The position numbers were made by a program, and so were the translations under genes. This document shows positions 9,489 to 20,710 of a stretch of 32,367 nucleotides of DNA, in pieces. The notes under the pieces are model-generated. The model worked only from the letters and a program-made list of their open reading frames with translations. It was not told the DNA's origin and ran no database searches. This DNA comes from Candidatus Bipolaricaulota bacterium (lineage in GTDB: Bacteria; Bipolaricaulota; Bipolaricaulia; Bipolaricaulales; Bipolaricaulaceae). Within the stretch, counting starts at the first letter, position 1, and each line of letters begins with the position of its first letter. The stretch covers positions 1-32,367 of the forward strand of contig JANXBC010000003.1 of the NCBI GenBank assembly GCA_025060555.1, written 5' to 3'.

Positions 9489-12400
9489 GTGCCTATCTCT
9501 GGTGACGATATCGCTAAGATCAGAATTGGGTTAGCTTCACCTGAGGAGATCCTTGCTTGGTCTCGTGGAGAGGTCACGAACTCTGAGACCATAAACTACC
9601 GGACGCATAAGCCCGAGCGGGGTGGGCTATATGCGGAAGAGATCTTTGGCCCGGAGAACGATTATGAGTGCGCCTGTGGCAAATACCGGGGCAAACGCTA
9701 TGAGGGCATAACCTGTGACAAATGCGGGGTGCTCGTCACCGATTCCTCGGTCCGCCGGGTCAACATGGGACATATTCGCCTCGCTAGCCCGGTGGTGCAT
9801 TTTTGGTACCTGAAAGGTGTAGCTAGCCCTCTTTCTCGCTTGTTAGGGATAAAGAGGAGAGACCTTCGGCGGATAGCTTACTACGAAACAGAGACGGCAC
9901 GGGAGGAGTTATACGTCGTAACTCACTCTGCTTCCCCAAAGGTTAGACCCGGGGAGACCCTCTACGGCACGGAACTGCGTATTCTCCAAAGCGTTTTCAC
10001 CTTCCAGGCGGAGCGGGCCTTTTTGCTGACAGAAAGCCCGCGGATCGTGGCTGAGGAAGCCGGCCGGGTTCGTTTCGAAGAGCGCAAACTGCAAAATGGG
10101 GAGAGTTTTAGGGTCCTCGTGGTTGGTCACCACGAATACCCGGTGACTTTGGACGCCGAACTCTTTGTGGAGGACGGTGATGAAGTAGCGGAAGGTGAGC
10201 TTCTTTGTGAGCGGCCTGCAAAGGAGATTTGTTCCCAAACGATGTTTGACATGCTGAGGGCCCGCTACGAGGGGGTGGAAGGTCACGCTGTGGTGGAGGT
10301 GGTGGACAACCTCGCCCACCTTGTGGTGCGCGTCTCCGAGAATGTCCCCCTGCGCGTAGGGCAAATGCTTTCCACTCTGGAAGTGCGGGCCTACGAGCGG
10401 GCCTATCCGGGCGGATTTGAGGCTGCCACTGGGGCAGAGGGCATCAAAAAGCTCCTTGGTGCCCTGGATTTGGAGAGGTTGGCAGAAGAATTGTGGGATG
10501 AATTGGATCGGACGGTAAGCCAGACCGATCGTCGCCGGATTTTGCACCGCCTGGAGGTAGTGGAGCAATTGCGCCGTTCTGGTAACCGGCCGCAGGACAT
10601 GGTCTTGGAGGCCATCCCTGTGTTGCCTCCCGCTTTGCGCCCCATGATCCAGCTTGAGGGTGGCAAATTCGCCACGACTGATCTCAACGACCTTTACCGC
10701 CGCATCATCAACCGCAACAACCGCCTCAAAAAGCTCATGGAGATGGGCGCGCCGGAGATCATCCTGCGCAACGAGCGGCGGATGCTGCAGGAGGCGGTGG
10801 ATGCCCTCATCCACAACGAGAAGAAGGACAACCCTATAAAGGGGCGGGATGGCCGGCCCCTAAAAAGCCTCTCCGAGCGAATCCAGGGAAAGCAGGGACG
10901 CCTCCGCCGCCACCTTCTTGGGCGGCGTGTGGACTATTCCGGCCGCGCAGTGATCGTGGTGAACCCCAAACTCAAGCTCCACCAGTGCGGCATCCCCAAG
11001 AAAATGGCCCTCGAGCTGTTCAAACCGTTTGTCTTGGCTAAGGTGGAAGGGCTTCCTTACGCAGACTACGACGAGGTGAAAAACAGAGCCCTTGCGGGTG
11101 AGCTCCCGGAGGTTTGGGACGTGCTTGAGCGCCTTATCAAGGAGTACCCGGTTCTCCTCAACCGTGCTCCCACTCTCCATCGCCTTTCCATTCAAGCGTT
11201 TGAGCCGATCCTTGTGGATGGTGATGCCATCCAGATCCACCCCCACGTGTGTCCGCCCTACAACGCCGATTTCGATGGGGATCAGATGGCCGTGCATCTC
11301 CCCCTTTCTAAAGAAGCGGTTTGGGAAGCCAAGGAAATCATGCTGGCCTCTAAGAACATCCTCTCTCCGGCTCATGGCCGGCCGCTTGCTATCCCCACAC
11401 AGGACCAGGTTTACGGTTTCTATTACCTCACGATCTTGAATACGAATGGCAAAGGCAAAGGGAAAGCGTTTGGTTCTGTGGAAGAGGCCCTGAAAGCTTG
11501 GGAGCTGGGTTACCTTGATTTACACGCGCCTATCAAGATTCGCATCGATGGGAAACTGGTGGAGACCACCTTGGGCCGCGCGCTCATAAACCAGGTGTTG
11601 CCGCCGGATCTACGGGATTACAACCTCGTTTGGGATTCACGGCGCACTCGCCGCAAGATCGAAGAGTGCTATCTCCGCTATGGCTGGGCCAAAACTGCGG
11701 AAGTATTGGACCAGCTAAAAGATCTTGGTTTCCGCTTCGCCACCCGTTCCGGGCTCACTATCTCCATCCGCGACTGCGAGATCCCGCCTGAAAAGTGGGA
11801 GATCGTCCAGGAAGCGCAAAGCAAAGTTGAGCGCATCCAACACATGTATCTGCGGGGGTTATGCACGGCGGAGGAGCGCTACCACGCGGTGACCCAGGTG
11901 TGGCGGGAGACGGTGGACCAGGTGGAGAAGGCCACCATGCAGAACCTCGCCCGTAACCCATTCAACCCGGTCTACGGGATCGTCGCCTCTGGGGCGCGCG
12001 GCTCCTCTGGGCAGGTGAAGCAGCTTGCAGGGATGCGCGGCCCCATGGCCGACCCCCAGGGGCGGGTCATCGAATGGCCGGTTATCTCCAACTTCCGCGA
12101 GGGCCTCTCCATCTTCGAGTACTTCATCTCCACCCACGGCGCGCGCAAGGGCACCGCGGACACGGCCCTGCGCACGGCCACCGCGGGCTACCTCACCCGC
12201 CGCCTCGTGGACGCCTGCGTGGACGTGATCGTCAAGGAATACGACTGCGGGACCCGCCAGGGCATCGAGATCGACCCCCTCTACTTCGCGCCCAAGGGCG
12301 AGATCATGGAGGACATCCCCGAGCGGATTTATGGCCGGGTCACGGCCGAGCCCATTTACCATCCGGTGACGGGGGAGGTCCTTGTCCCTGCGGGCACGCT

Positions 12401-14417
12401 TCTTGATCGTCCCACCGCGGAGAAGGTCGGACGGCTGGAGGTAGAGCTAAATCTTTCTGCGCCAGGGGTGGAGGAAAGGGCGCATCTGGCCAAGGCCACG
12501 CGCGAAGTGGTTCATCCCAAGACTGGCCATGTTTTGCTGCGGGAAAACGAGGCTCTCACGCCGGAGCTCATCGAGGAGCTGCGGGCAGCGGGGATCGAGA
12601 AGATCCGCGTGCGACCGCGGTTCGTCATGCGCTCGCCGGTGACTTGTCAGACCGCCGGCGGGGTTTGCCAGCTCTGCTACGGCATGGATTACGCCTTCCA
12701 TCGGCTTGTGGACACGGGCACAGCGGTGGGGATTATCGCGGCCCAGTCCATCGGCGAGCCGGGAACACAGCTCACCATGAGGACTTTCCACACCGGTGGC
12801 GTGGCGGGAGTGGATATCACCCAGGGTCTTCCGCGAGCTGAGGAACTCTTCGAAGCGCGAAAGACTACGAAAGCACCGCATGCCGCAATTGCCCCTATCT
12901 CCGGGCGAGTCACAAAAGTTTCCACCGCCCGCACCGGTCACGACATCGTGGACATTGAGTCCGACCCCCGCACCGTGGTTGTGCCCACCGCCCTTCTCCA
13001 GGTGGCCGAAGGGGAAGAGGTCGATAGCGCGAAGCTTTTCTCCCTAAAGAGCCCCCTCGATGGCCGCGCCTTCTTCTTCACCGAAAAGAAGCGGAAATTC
13101 TTGGCCATCCTTGATGAGGATTTGGACAGGGTTTACCTCTTGCCTCCCGGCGTTTCCATCAAGGTCCGGCACGGCGCGGAAGTGCAGGAAGGCCAAGCTC
13201 TGACCGAAGAGTTCCATCAGGAGGCCGTGGTAGCTGAGGCTGCGGGTCGGGTGGAGATCGTGGAAGATAAAAAGCACCGCTATCTTCTCCTCCGCGCTCA
13301 CGATGGCCGAACTTATTCCTACGAGGTTCCCTATGGCGCACAGGTCCTTGTTCGCCACGGCGAGGAAGTCGAGGAAGGCAAGAAGCTCACCACTAAGTCC
13401 CGTCCGCTGACCATCACCGCTGAGGTCTCTGGTACCGTCCTTCTTTCCGAGCGATCCATGGCGGTGATGCATAAATCCAGCCGCGGCCTGATTGTTCCCC
13501 TTACTCCCGGCCTGGAAGCACGCGTAGAACATGGGGCACCAGTGCGCGCCGGGCAAGAGGTGCTCCGGCTTGCATTGCCTGCCCTTTCGGAAACGATTGT
13601 GGTCGAGGAGATCAAGAAGGACGGCGATCTTTGCCACGTGCGTTTTCGGTTCCGGGCTCAGGTGGAGTGCACGGAAGCTGCGATTGTCCGCGAAGGCGAC
13701 AAGGTCGAGCGCGGTGATCCGGTGTCGAAGGGGGTTGTCCCGCCCCAGTACCTCATGGAGGTCGCCGGGGTGCGCAAAGCTTTTGAATACCTGTTGGAAG
13801 AACTCCAGCGAGTGTACAAGAGCCAAGGCGTGGATATCAATGACAAACACTTCGAGGTTGTGCTCAGACAGATCCTCAACAATGTGCGCATCATTGACCC
13901 TGGCGAATCGGATTTCCTGTTGAACGACATCGTGCCCCTTGAGATCTTCCAGCGGGAGGTGGAGAGGCTCGTCCAGGAGAACGAGAGGATCCGGGCGGCG
14001 CGGGAGGAATTGGTTGGTGCCAAGCTCCTTGCGCCCATCATCAAGGGTGGGACTACGGTGGCGGAAGCTGGGGAAACCCTCTCCCCCGAGCTCCTCGAGC
14101 GCCTGGTGGCCCTGGGAGTGCGGCAGATTCGCGTGGAGGTCCACGGCGAGCCCCGAACCGTGCGCATCGCCGAATACCGCCTCCCCCAAGGGGAGCGCGA
14201 ACTTCTCCGGATTTCCCGCGTGGCCCTCGTCAGGAAATCCTGGCTAGCAGCGGCTTCGTTTGAGCGCACCACCAAGGTTTTGGCTGATGCAGCGTTGCGT
14301 GGGGAAGAGGATCCGCTTGATAGCCTAAAGGCTTGCCTTATGGTGGGAAAGAAGATCCCGGTGGGTACGGGATTTTCCCGTGAAGGCTCCGTTGAGTCCC
14401 CTCCGGGGAAGCACTAG
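9489..14417 (+). CDS. rpoC: DNA-directed RNA polymerase subunit beta' (enlarged, 1642 aa)
   Basis: GTG start; [21 protein letters not shown] zinc site, [29 protein letters not shown], active-site [55 protein letters not shown] trigger loop, [29 protein letters not shown]. Confidence 0.98.
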   Translation: MPISGDDIAKIRIGLASPEEILAWSRGEVTNSETINYRTHKPERGGLYAEEIFGPENDYECACGKYRGKRYEGITCDKCGVLVTDSSVRRVNMGHIRLASPVVHFWYLKGVASPLSRLLGIKRRDLRRIAYYETETAREELYVVTHSASPKVRPGETLYGTELRILQSVFTFQAERAFLLTESPRIVAEEAGRVRFEERKLQNGESFRVLVVGHHEYPVTLDAELFVEDGDEVAEGELLCERPAKEICSQTMFDMLRARYEGVEGHAVVEVVDNLAHLVVRVSENVPLRVGQMLSTLEVRAYERAYPGGFEAATGAEGIKKLLGALDLERLAEELWDELDRTVSQTDRRRILHRLEVVEQLRRSGNRPQDMVLEAIPVLPPALRPMIQLEGGKFATTDLNDLYRRIINRNNRLKKLMEMGAPEIILRNERRMLQEAVDALIHNEKKDNPIKGRDGRPLKSLSERIQGKQGRLRRHLLGRRVDYSGRAVIVVNPKLKLHQCGIPKKMALELFKPFVLAKVEGLPYADYDEVKNRALAGELPEVWDVLERLIKEYPVLLNRAPTLHRLSIQAFEPILVDGDAIQIHPHVCPPYNADFDGDQMAVHLPLSKEAVWEAKEIMLASKNILSPAHGRPLAIPTQDQVYGFYYLTILNTNGKGKGKAFGSVEEALKAWELGYLDLHAPIKIRIDGKLVETTLGRALINQVLPPDLRDYNLVWDSRRTRRKIEECYLRYGWAKTAEVLDQLKDLGFRFATRSGLTISIRDCEIPPEKWEIVQEAQSKVERIQHMYLRGLCTAEERYHAVTQVWRETVDQVEKATMQNLARNPFNPVYGIVASGARGSSGQVKQLAGMRGPMADPQGRVIEWPVISNFREGLSIFEYFISTHGARKGTADTALRTATAGYLTRRLVDACVDVIVKEYDCGTRQGIEIDPLYFAPKGEIMEDIPERIYGRVTAEPIYHPVTGEVLVPAGTLLDRPTAEKVGRLEVELNLSAPGVEERAHLAKATREVVHPKTGHVLLRENEALTPELIEELRAAGIEKIRVRPRFVMRSPVTCQTAGGVCQLCYGMDYAFHRLVDTGTAVGIIAAQSIGEPGTQLTMRTFHTGGVAGVDITQGLPRAEELFEARKTTKAPHAAIAPISGRVTKVSTARTGHDIVDIESDPRTVVVPTALLQVAEGEEVDSAKLFSLKSPLDGRAFFFTEKKRKFLAILDEDLDRVYLLPPGVSIKVRHGAEVQEGQALTEEFHQEAVVAEAAGRVEIVEDKKHRYLLLRAHDGRTYSYEVPYGAQVLVRHGEEVEEGKKLTTKSRPLTITAEVSGTVLLSERSMAVMHKSSRGLIVPLTPGLEARVEHGAPVRAGQEVLRLALPALSETIVVEEIKKDGDLCHVRFRFRAQVECTEAAIVREGDKVERGDPVSKGVVPPQYLMEVAGVRKAFEYLLEELQRVYKSQGVDINDKHFEVVLRQILNNVRIIDPGESDFLLNDIVPLEIFQREVERLVQENERIRAAREELVGAKLLAPIIKGGTTVAEAGETLSPELLERLVALGVRQIRVEVHGEPRTVRIAEYRLPQGERELLRISRVALVRKSWLAAASFERTTKVLADAALRGEEDPLDSLKACLMVGKKIPVGTGFSREGSVESPPGKH

Positions 14418-14433
14418 AATTGAGGTGATTGTT

Positions 14434-14811
14434 ATGCCCACATTCAACCAACTGGTGAAACACGGAAGGAAGCCGAATCCGTGGAAGAGCAAATCGGTGG
14501 CGCTGGAAGGTTGTCCCCAGAAGCGCGGGGTGTGTCTGCGCGTGTTCACCCGCACCCCCAAGAAGCCCAACTCCGCGCTGCGGAAGGTAGCGCGGGTGCG
14601 CCTCTCCAACGGCCGGGAGGTCACGGCTTACATCCCCGGGGAGGGACACAACCTCCAGGAGCACTCCATTGTTCTTGTGCGCGGCGGACGCGTGAAGGAC
14701 CTGCCGGGCGTGAAGTACCACATCGTTCGGGGCGCCTTGGACGCCGCCGGTGTGGAAGGGCGCCGCCAGAGCCGCTCCCGCTACGGTGTGCGCAAGCCCA
14801 AGGAGGAATGA
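14434..14811 (+). CDS. rpsL: 30S ribosomal protein S12
   Basis: [14 protein letters not shown]...[34 protein letters not shown]...[19 protein letters not shown]. Start set at ATG 14434. Confidence 0.98.
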   Translation: MPTFNQLVKHGRKPNPWKSKSVALEGCPQKRGVCLRVFTRTPKKPNSALRKVARVRLSNGREVTAYIPGEGHNLQEHSIVLVRGGRVKDLPGVKYHIVRGALDAAGVEGRRQSRSRYGVRKPKEE

Positions 14812-14812
14812 C

Positions 14813-15286
14813 ATGACCACCTATGACATCGTCATCCCTGGCCGCGACGTCCCTCCGGACATCCGTTACGGTTCGAAACTCGTGGAGAAGTTCATCAACT
14901 ATATCATGTGGGATGGGAAAAAATCCTTAGCCCGTCGCATCGTGTACGAGGCCTTTGAGATCATCGAAAAGCGCGGTGAAGGCCCAGCTCTAGAAGTTTT
15001 CTTGAAGGCGGTGCAGAACTGCATGCCCAAGCTGGAGGTTCGCTCCCGGCGCGTGGGCGGCGCCACCTATCAAGTCCCGTTCGATGTCCCTCCGCATCGC
15101 CAGACGATGTTGGCCCTGCGGTGGATCCGGGATGCCGCGCGGGAGCGGCCGGAGAAAACCATGGTCGAGCGGCTCGCTGCGGAGATCATCGCCGCCGCGA
15201 AAGGCGAAGGCGGAGCGGTAGCGCGCAAGCAAGAAGCCCACCGTATGGCCGAAGCCAACCGGGCCTTCGCTCACTACCGTTGGTGA
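14813..15286 (+). CDS. rpsG: 30S ribosomal protein S7
   Basis: [59 protein letters not shown] at 14813. Confidence 0.98.
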   Translation: MTTYDIVIPGRDVPPDIRYGSKLVEKFINYIMWDGKKSLARRIVYEAFEIIEKRGEGPALEVFLKAVQNCMPKLEVRSRRVGGATYQVPFDVPPHRQTMLALRWIRDAARERPEKTMVERLAAEIIAAAKGEGGAVARKQEAHRMAEANRAFAHYRW

Positions 15287-15299
15287 AAGCCCCCGCCTC

Positions 15300-17384
15300 A
15301 TGGCCGACCCTTACGATATACGTAAGGTCCGCAATATTGGAATCATTGCCCATATAGACGCCGGGAAAACCACGCTTACCGAGCGCATCCTCTTTTACAC
15401 TGGCAAGATCCACAAGATGGGGGAGGTCCATGAGGGCACGACGGAGATGGACTGGATGGACCAAGAACGGGAGCGGGGCATAACCATTACCGCGGCGGCC
15501 ACCACAGTCTTTTGGCGCAACCACCAGATCAACATCGTGGATACCCCAGGACACGTGGACTTCACAGTGGAAGTAGAACGTAGTCTCCGCGTTTTGGATG
15601 GCGCCATCGTCATTTTCTCTGGGGTGGAGGGGGTGGAGTCCCAATCGGAGACGGTCTGGCGCCAGGCTGACCGCTATCGCGTCCCCCGCATCGCCTTCAT
15701 CAATAAGCTGGATCGAACGGAAGCGGATTTCGCTCGCGCTTTTGCTGACATAAGAGAAAAATTGGGCGCGGTTGCCCTTCCCCTTGTCTATCCCTGGCGG
15801 GACAAAGACGGGAACCTTCTGGGTATGATTGATCTCTTGCGCTTCCAAGCCATTCGCTGGGACCAGGAAAGCCAAGGTCGGAATTTCCAGTATTTGCCGG
15901 TCCCCAGGGAGGTCGAGGGGGAAGCCCGAGCTTGGCGGGAGAGACTTTACGAAACCTTGAGCGAAGCCTCCGATGAGATCGCCCTCCGTTACCTGGAAGG
16001 GCAAGAAATTCCTCCGGAGTTGGCGCTCCGTGTGTTGCGCGAGGTGACCCTGAGCAAGCTGTGGGTGCCGGTCCTCGGTGGCTCAGCTTACGAAAAGATC
16101 GGGGTCCAGCCTGTGCTCGACGCCATCGTGGATTTCTTGCCCTCCCCGTTGGATATCCCCCCAGCCAAAGGCCTGGCTTTGGATGGCAAGACCGAGGAAA
16201 TCCGCAAACCCCTTCCGGATGAGCCCTTTTCCGCGTTGGTGTTCAAGGTCTTTACGGACCCTTATGCTGACCGCCTTCTATACACGCGCATTTATTCGGG
16301 AACCATTGAGGAAGGGCAAACGGTACTGAACGCTACACAGGGCACGCGGGCCCGCGTGACCCGCCTTTTTCGCCTGCATGCCAACAAACGTGAGCAGATG
16401 GGAAAAGCCTGGGCCGGGGATATTGTGGGCTTGATCCTTTCTGTACCAGCCTATACCGGAAACACTATTTGTGACCCGGATCACCCCATCCTCTTTGAGC
16501 CCATCGCTTTCCCTGAGCCCGTGGTTTTCTTGGCCGTGGAGCCGCGCTCGGAAAAGGAGGAACCAGCTCTCCGGGAGGCCTTGGCCAAGTTGTGCCAGGA
16601 GGATCCCACGTTCCGCGTGCAGGACGACGAGACAACCGGGCAAATCTTGGTCGGAGGCATGGGGGAACTCCATTTGGAGGTCCTTTTGCGCCGGGTGCGC
16701 GATGAATTCAAAGTGCCCCATCGCGTAGGAAAACCTATCGTGGTTTACAAAGAAACCCTTGCTAAAGCGATAGAGGTGGAGGAGGAATTCGAGAAGACGG
16801 TGGGAGGGAAGCCTCAATACGCTTGGATCCGCATGCGGTTCGAGCCCCTTCCTCGGGGAGGCGGGTTTGAATTTCACTCAGCGGTTCCAGAAGAGGTTCT
16901 GCCGAAAGCGTTTGTGGAGGCGGTGCGGCGGGGGGTACAAGGGGCGTTGGCGGCAAGCCCGGTTGGTGGTTTTCCCGTCACCGACATCCGCGCAATCCTT
17001 GTCGAGGGGAAATTTCACCCTGTCGAGTCTACAGAAGTAGCGTTTGAAGCGGCGGGAACGCAGGCGCTGAGGCGGGCGCTGGAGGAGGGAGGGGTTCTCC
17101 TCCTGGAGCCCGTGGCCGAGGGCGATATAATCACGCCCAGCGAGTACCTGGGCGAGGTCGTTTCGGATCTGGGTCGCCGAAGGGGCGAGATCCGAGCTAT
17201 TCAAACCCGGGGAACGGTGGACATCATCCGGTGCACCCTCCCCGTGGTGGAGACTTTCGGGTACGCTACGCAGTTACGCTCCCTTACACAGGGGCGTGCT
17301 GTTCATACCCTTCGGGTGGCTCGCTATGAGGTGGTGCCTGAGGACCTGGCCCGTGAGGTGCTGAGGAGCCGAGGTTATGGCTAG
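15300..17384 (+). CDS. fusA: Elongation factor G
   Basis: 694 aa; [87 protein letters not shown]; between rpsG and rpsJ. Confidence 0.96.
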   Translation: MADPYDIRKVRNIGIIAHIDAGKTTLTERILFYTGKIHKMGEVHEGTTEMDWMDQERERGITITAAATTVFWRNHQINIVDTPGHVDFTVEVERSLRVLDGAIVIFSGVEGVESQSETVWRQADRYRVPRIAFINKLDRTEADFARAFADIREKLGAVALPLVYPWRDKDGNLLGMIDLLRFQAIRWDQESQGRNFQYLPVPREVEGEARAWRERLYETLSEASDEIALRYLEGQEIPPELALRVLREVTLSKLWVPVLGGSAYEKIGVQPVLDAIVDFLPSPLDIPPAKGLALDGKTEEIRKPLPDEPFSALVFKVFTDPYADRLLYTRIYSGTIEEGQTVLNATQGTRARVTRLFRLHANKREQMGKAWAGDIVGLILSVPAYTGNTICDPDHPILFEPIAFPEPVVFLAVEPRSEKEEPALREALAKLCQEDPTFRVQDDETTGQILVGGMGELHLEVLLRRVRDEFKVPHRVGKPIVVYKETLAKAIEVEEEFEKTVGGKPQYAWIRMRFEPLPRGGGFEFHSAVPEEVLPKAFVEAVRRGVQGALAASPVGGFPVTDIRAILVEGKFHPVESTEVAFEAAGTQALRRALEEGGVLLLEPVAEGDIITPSEYLGEVVSDLGRRRGEIRAIQTRGTVDIIRCTLPVVETFGYATQLRSLTQGRAVHTLRVARYEVVPEDLAREVLRSRGYG

Positions 17385-17685
17385 GGAAAAGATCAGGATT
17401 CGCATAAAAGGTTATGACCACGAACTCGTGGATGAGGCGGTGCGCAAAATCGTGGAGGCGGTGAAGCCCACACGCGCTAAGATCAGTGGGCCAATCCCCC
17501 TTCCCACTGAGCGTCACCTCTACACCGTCCTGCGTTCCCCCCACGTGGACAAGAAATCCATGGAACATTTTGAGCTCAAGATCCATAAGCGCCTTTTGGA
17601 CATCAAGGAACCCACCGCGGCTACCATCAACGCCCTCATGGACGTGGAGCTTCCCGCTGGCATCGACGTGGAGATAAAGCTGTGA
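17377..17685 (+). CDS. rpsJ: 30S ribosomal protein S10
   Basis: [71 protein letters not shown]. Confidence 0.98.
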   Translation: MAREKIRIRIKGYDHELVDEAVRKIVEAVKPTRAKISGPIPLPTERHLYTVLRSPHVDKKSMEHFELKIHKRLLDIKEPTAATINALMDVELPAGIDVEIKL

Positions 17686-17693
17686 GGGGAACT

Positions 17694-18317
17694 ATGCCGT
17701 GGGTGATGGTGGGGAAAAAGGTGGGGATGACCCAGTGGTTCGATGGCGAGGGGCGGGCTCTCGCGGCCACGGTGGTGCAGGTGGAGCCAGCGGTAGTGGT
17801 TCAGGTCAAGACTCCGGAGCGCGATGGCTACGCAGCCTTGCAATTAGGAGCGGGAACAGTGGAAGAGCGCAAGGTCACTAAACCCCTCCTTGGCCACTTC
17901 AAAAAGGCCGGCGTTGCGCCCCGCCGTTTCTCGTTCGAGGTGAAAGTCCCCGACCCCACGAAGTACACGGTGGGACAGGAGTTCGGTGTTGAAATGTTTG
18001 TGGAAGGGGAACTGGTGGACGTAACTGGACTCTCCAAGGGGCGGGGCTTCGCCGGGACCATAAAACGTTGGGGTTTCCATAGTCGGCCGGGGTCACACGG
18101 GCACAAATGGATCCGTCGGCCTGGGACGGCCGGCCCCATGGGCCTGCGCAAGGTGGTCAAAGGCAAACGCTATCCTGGCCACTACGGAGCAGAACGCGTG
18201 ACCGTGCGCAACCTCCAGGTCTTGGCGGTGGACAAGGAGCATGGCCTCCTTGTCCTCAAAGGTTCTGTTCCTGGTCCGCGTTCAGGGATCCTCTGGATAA
18301 GGAAGCACGATGCCTAA
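17694..18317 (+). CDS. rplC: 50S ribosomal protein L3
   Basis: GKKVGMTQWFDGEGRALAATVVQVEP; GLSKGRGFAGTIKRWGF...GSHGHKWIRRPGTAGPM. Start placed at ATG 17694; a GTG at 17682 is possible. Confidence 0.97.
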   Translation: MPWVMVGKKVGMTQWFDGEGRALAATVVQVEPAVVVQVKTPERDGYAALQLGAGTVEERKVTKPLLGHFKKAGVAPRRFSFEVKVPDPTKYTVGQEFGVEMFVEGELVDVTGLSKGRGFAGTIKRWGFHSRPGSHGHKWIRRPGTAGPMGLRKVVKGKRYPGHYGAERVTVRNLQVLAVDKEHGLLVLKGSVPGPRSGILWIRKHDA

Positions 18318-18963
18318 GGCCAAACTTTATCGCTTCGCTGAGGTGAACGCTGAGCCGGTGGAGGTGGAGTTGCCTCCCGAGGTATTCGGGGTGGAGGTGT
18401 CCCTGGACCTCCTTTGGCGGGCGGTGCGCAGTTACCTCCTCAACCAGCGGCAAGGGACAGCCTCCACAAAGGATCGGGGTGAAGTCTCCGGAGGCGGTCG
18501 GAAGCCTTGGCCACAAAAGCATACGGGCCGCGCCCGTCACGGCTCCATTCGCTCGCCGCTTTGGCGGCATGGGGGTGTGACCTTTGGGCCCAAACCAAGG
18601 GATTGGGATGTGGATCTTCCGAAGAAGATGCGGCGCAAGGCTTTGGCTTGCGCCCTCTCTGCGCGGGCGAAGGAAGGGCAGGTCTGGCTCATCGATCGCT
18701 TGGACTTCCAAAAGCCGCGCACAAAAGAAGCGGTTGCGCTCCTTTCGCGCTTGGGGCTCCCAGAGAAAACCTTGGTCGTGGTGGCACCGGAAGAGTACCA
18801 GGTGCCTGTGTTCAAGTCCTTCGCCAACATCGCGGGCGTGGAATGCTACCGCGCTGATTTGCTCAACGCTTACGAAGTGCTTGAACACGATGGGATCCTT
18901 TTGACCGAGGCGGCGGTGAAGGCGCTCACTAGGAGGTTGTGCCATGCCGGCGTTGCGGCCTGA
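18310..18963 (+). CDS. rplD: 50S ribosomal protein L4
   Basis: TASTKDRGEVSGGGRKPWPQKHTGRARHGSIRSPLWRHGGVTFGPKPRDW; syntenic. Confidence 0.97.
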   Translation: MPKAKLYRFAEVNAEPVEVELPPEVFGVEVSLDLLWRAVRSYLLNQRQGTASTKDRGEVSGGGRKPWPQKHTGRARHGSIRSPLWRHGGVTFGPKPRDWDVDLPKKMRRKALACALSARAKEGQVWLIDRLDFQKPRTKEAVALLSRLGLPEKTLVVVAPEEYQVPVFKSFANIAGVECYRADLLNAYEVLEHDGILLTEAAVKALTRRLCHAGVAA

Positions 18964-19237
18964 GGATATCGTCATCCGGCCGATCCTTTCGGAGAAAACG
19001 TGGCGGGAAATGGAAGCCGGCAAGTATACGTTTGCGGTCCATCCTGACGCGACGAAACCGGAGATCCGCCAGGCTATAGAGGAGATATTCAAGGTGAAGG
19101 TGGAGAAGGTGTGGACGATGTACCGGCCTGGTAAACCACGGCGGACGCGGTTGGACCGACGGCATGGCCGGACGAGCGAGGAGAAGCGGGCCGTGGTGAA
19201 GCTCGCGCCGGGGCACAAAATCGAGATCGCGGGGTGA
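18944..19237 (+). CDS. rplW: 50S ribosomal protein L23
   Basis: IVIRPILSEKTWREMEAGKYTFAVHPDATKPEIRQAIEEIFKVKVEKVWTM. Confidence 0.97.
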   Translation: MPALRPEDIVIRPILSEKTWREMEAGKYTFAVHPDATKPEIRQAIEEIFKVKVEKVWTMYRPGKPRRTRLDRRHGRTSEEKRAVVKLAPGHKIEIAG

Positions 19238-19243
19238 TCCCTG

Positions 19244-20074
19244 ATGGGCCTAAAGAAATTGAAACCAGTCACACCGGGACAAAGGCATGCCGTCCTCCCG
19301 GACTTCTCCGAGCTCACCGCTGAGGAGCCGGAAAAGAGCTTGGTGGTGCGGCTTGACAGCCATGCCGGCCGAAACAATCAAGGCCGCATCACCGTGCGCC
19401 ACCGCGGCGGTGGTCACAAGCGGCTTTATCGCCTCATCGATTTTTATCGAGAAAAGAAAAACATTCCCGCTAAGGTTGTATCTGTAGAATATGATCCCAA
19501 TCGCTCGGCTTGGATCAGCCTTCTCCACTACGCGGATGGGGAGAAGCGGTACATCCTCTCCCCGGTGGAGCTGAGGGTCGGGGAGACGGTGGTGGCTGGG
19601 GAGGACGTGGAGCCCAAAGTGGGCAATGCCCTCCCCCTCAAAAAGATTCCCTCTGGGACTTTGGTGCATAGCGTGGAGTTCTACCCTGGCTCAGGGGGAA
19701 AGATCGCGCGGGCCGCGGGAACAGCGGCGCAAGTTTTGAGCAAGGAGGAGGAGCGGGTGATCCTTCGCCTGCCCTCTGGAGAGGTGCGGGCTTTCCATCC
19801 CGAGTGCATGGCCACCGTGGGCCAGGTATCCAATCCGGATCACAAGAATGTGAAATACGGCAAGGCTGGGCGGCGGCGCAACAAGGGATGGCGGCCGACG
19901 GTACGGGGCACGGCCATGGGTGCCGACGACCACCCCCACGGCGGGGGCGAGGGACGCACCGGCGAGGGCCACCCGCCCAAGACCCCCTGGGGCAAGCCCG
20001 CCCGCGGTGTCCCCACCCGCAAGAGGAAGCCCAGCGACAAGTGGATCATCCAGCCCAGGAAGAGGAGGAAGTGA
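19244..20074 (+). CDS. rplB: 50S ribosomal protein L2
   Basis: [26 protein letters not shown]...[46 protein letters not shown]. Confidence 0.98.
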   Translation: MGLKKLKPVTPGQRHAVLPDFSELTAEEPEKSLVVRLDSHAGRNNQGRITVRHRGGGHKRLYRLIDFYREKKNIPAKVVSVEYDPNRSAWISLLHYADGEKRYILSPVELRVGETVVAGEDVEPKVGNALPLKKIPSGTLVHSVEFYPGSGGKIARAAGTAAQVLSKEEERVILRLPSGEVRAFHPECMATVGQVSNPDHKNVKYGKAGRRRNKGWRPTVRGTAMGADDHPHGGGEGRTGEGHPPKTPWGKPARGVPTRKRKPSDKWIIQPRKRRK

Positions 20075-20358
20075 TGGCCAGGTCCAAGAAAAAGGGGCCA
20101 TTTGTTGATCCTAATCTCATCGAAAAGATCGAGAAGTTCAAGCGGGGTCTGATCAACGAGATCAGGACTTGGTCCAGGGCTTCGATGATCACCCCGGAGA
20201 TGGTGGGGTTAACCATCTATGTCCATAATGGCCGGACCCACGTGCCGGTGCGGATCACCGAGGCCATGGTTGGCCATCGCTTGGGAGAATTTGCCCCAAC
20301 CCGGACGTTCCGGGCTCATGGTGGGGTGAAGAAGAAGACCCCACCCGCACCGAAGTAG
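20074..20358 (+). CDS. rpsS: 30S ribosomal protein S19
   Basis: [22 protein letters not shown]...[53 protein letters not shown] at 20074 overlaps the rplB stop. Confidence 0.98.
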   Translation: MARSKKKGPFVDPNLIEKIEKFKRGLINEIRTWSRASMITPEMVGLTIYVHNGRTHVPVRITEAMVGHRLGEFAPTRTFRAHGGVKKKTPPAPK

Positions 20359-20368
20359 GGGGTAGGAC

Positions 20369-20710
20369 ATGCGAGAGGCTTTGGCGCGCGCACGGTTTGT
20401 CCGCGTCTCCCCCCTTAAAGCGCGGCTGGTGATCAATGAGATCCGGGGAAAGCCTGTGGCCGAAGCGCGCCGCCTTTTGGCCCTTTCCCCAAAGAAAGCA
20501 GCCCGCATCATCAGGAAGGTGTTGGACTCGGCCGTGGCCAACGCAGTGAACAACTTCGAGATGGATGAAGAGAGGCTGTGGGTGGTGAAAGCCTTTGTGG
20601 ATGAAGGCCCAAGGCTCAAGCGGCTGAACCCCCGGGCCTTCGGCCGGGCGGACATCATGCAGCGTCGGCTTTCCCATATCACCATCGCCGTGGCGGAAAA
20701 GGAGGGCTAA
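20369..20710 (+). CDS. rplV: 50S ribosomal protein L22
   Basis: ARARFVRVSPLKARLVINEIRGKPVAEARRLLALSPKKAARIIRKVLDSAVANAVNNF...RGRADIMQRRLSHITIAV-like C-term. Confidence 0.97.
   Translation: MREALARARFVRVSPLKARLVINEIRGKPVAEARRLLALSPKKAARIIRKVLDSAVANAVNNFEMDEERLWVVKAFVDEGPRLKRLNPRAFGRADIMQRRLSHITIAVAEKEG

Noticed and set aside
9909-10814. 301-aa minus-strand ORF opposite rpoC
   Set aside because: Antisense shadow of the rpoC insert and conserved region B; no family resemblance.
13044-14189. 381-aa minus-strand ORF opposite rpoC
   Set aside because: Antisense to conserved rpoC coding sequence; no recognisable domain or convincing RBS context.
15300-17384. Whether the EF-G is a divergent paralog ([21 protein letters not shown])
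   Set aside because: Some residues differ from typical EF-G1, but full-length conservation and the str-operon position support the housekeeping EF-G; a phylogeny would be needed to say more.
18256-19377. 373-aa minus-strand ORF opposite rplD/rplW/rplB
   Set aside because: Spans three well-supported ribosomal protein genes on the other strand; composition looks like a codon-shadow artefact.
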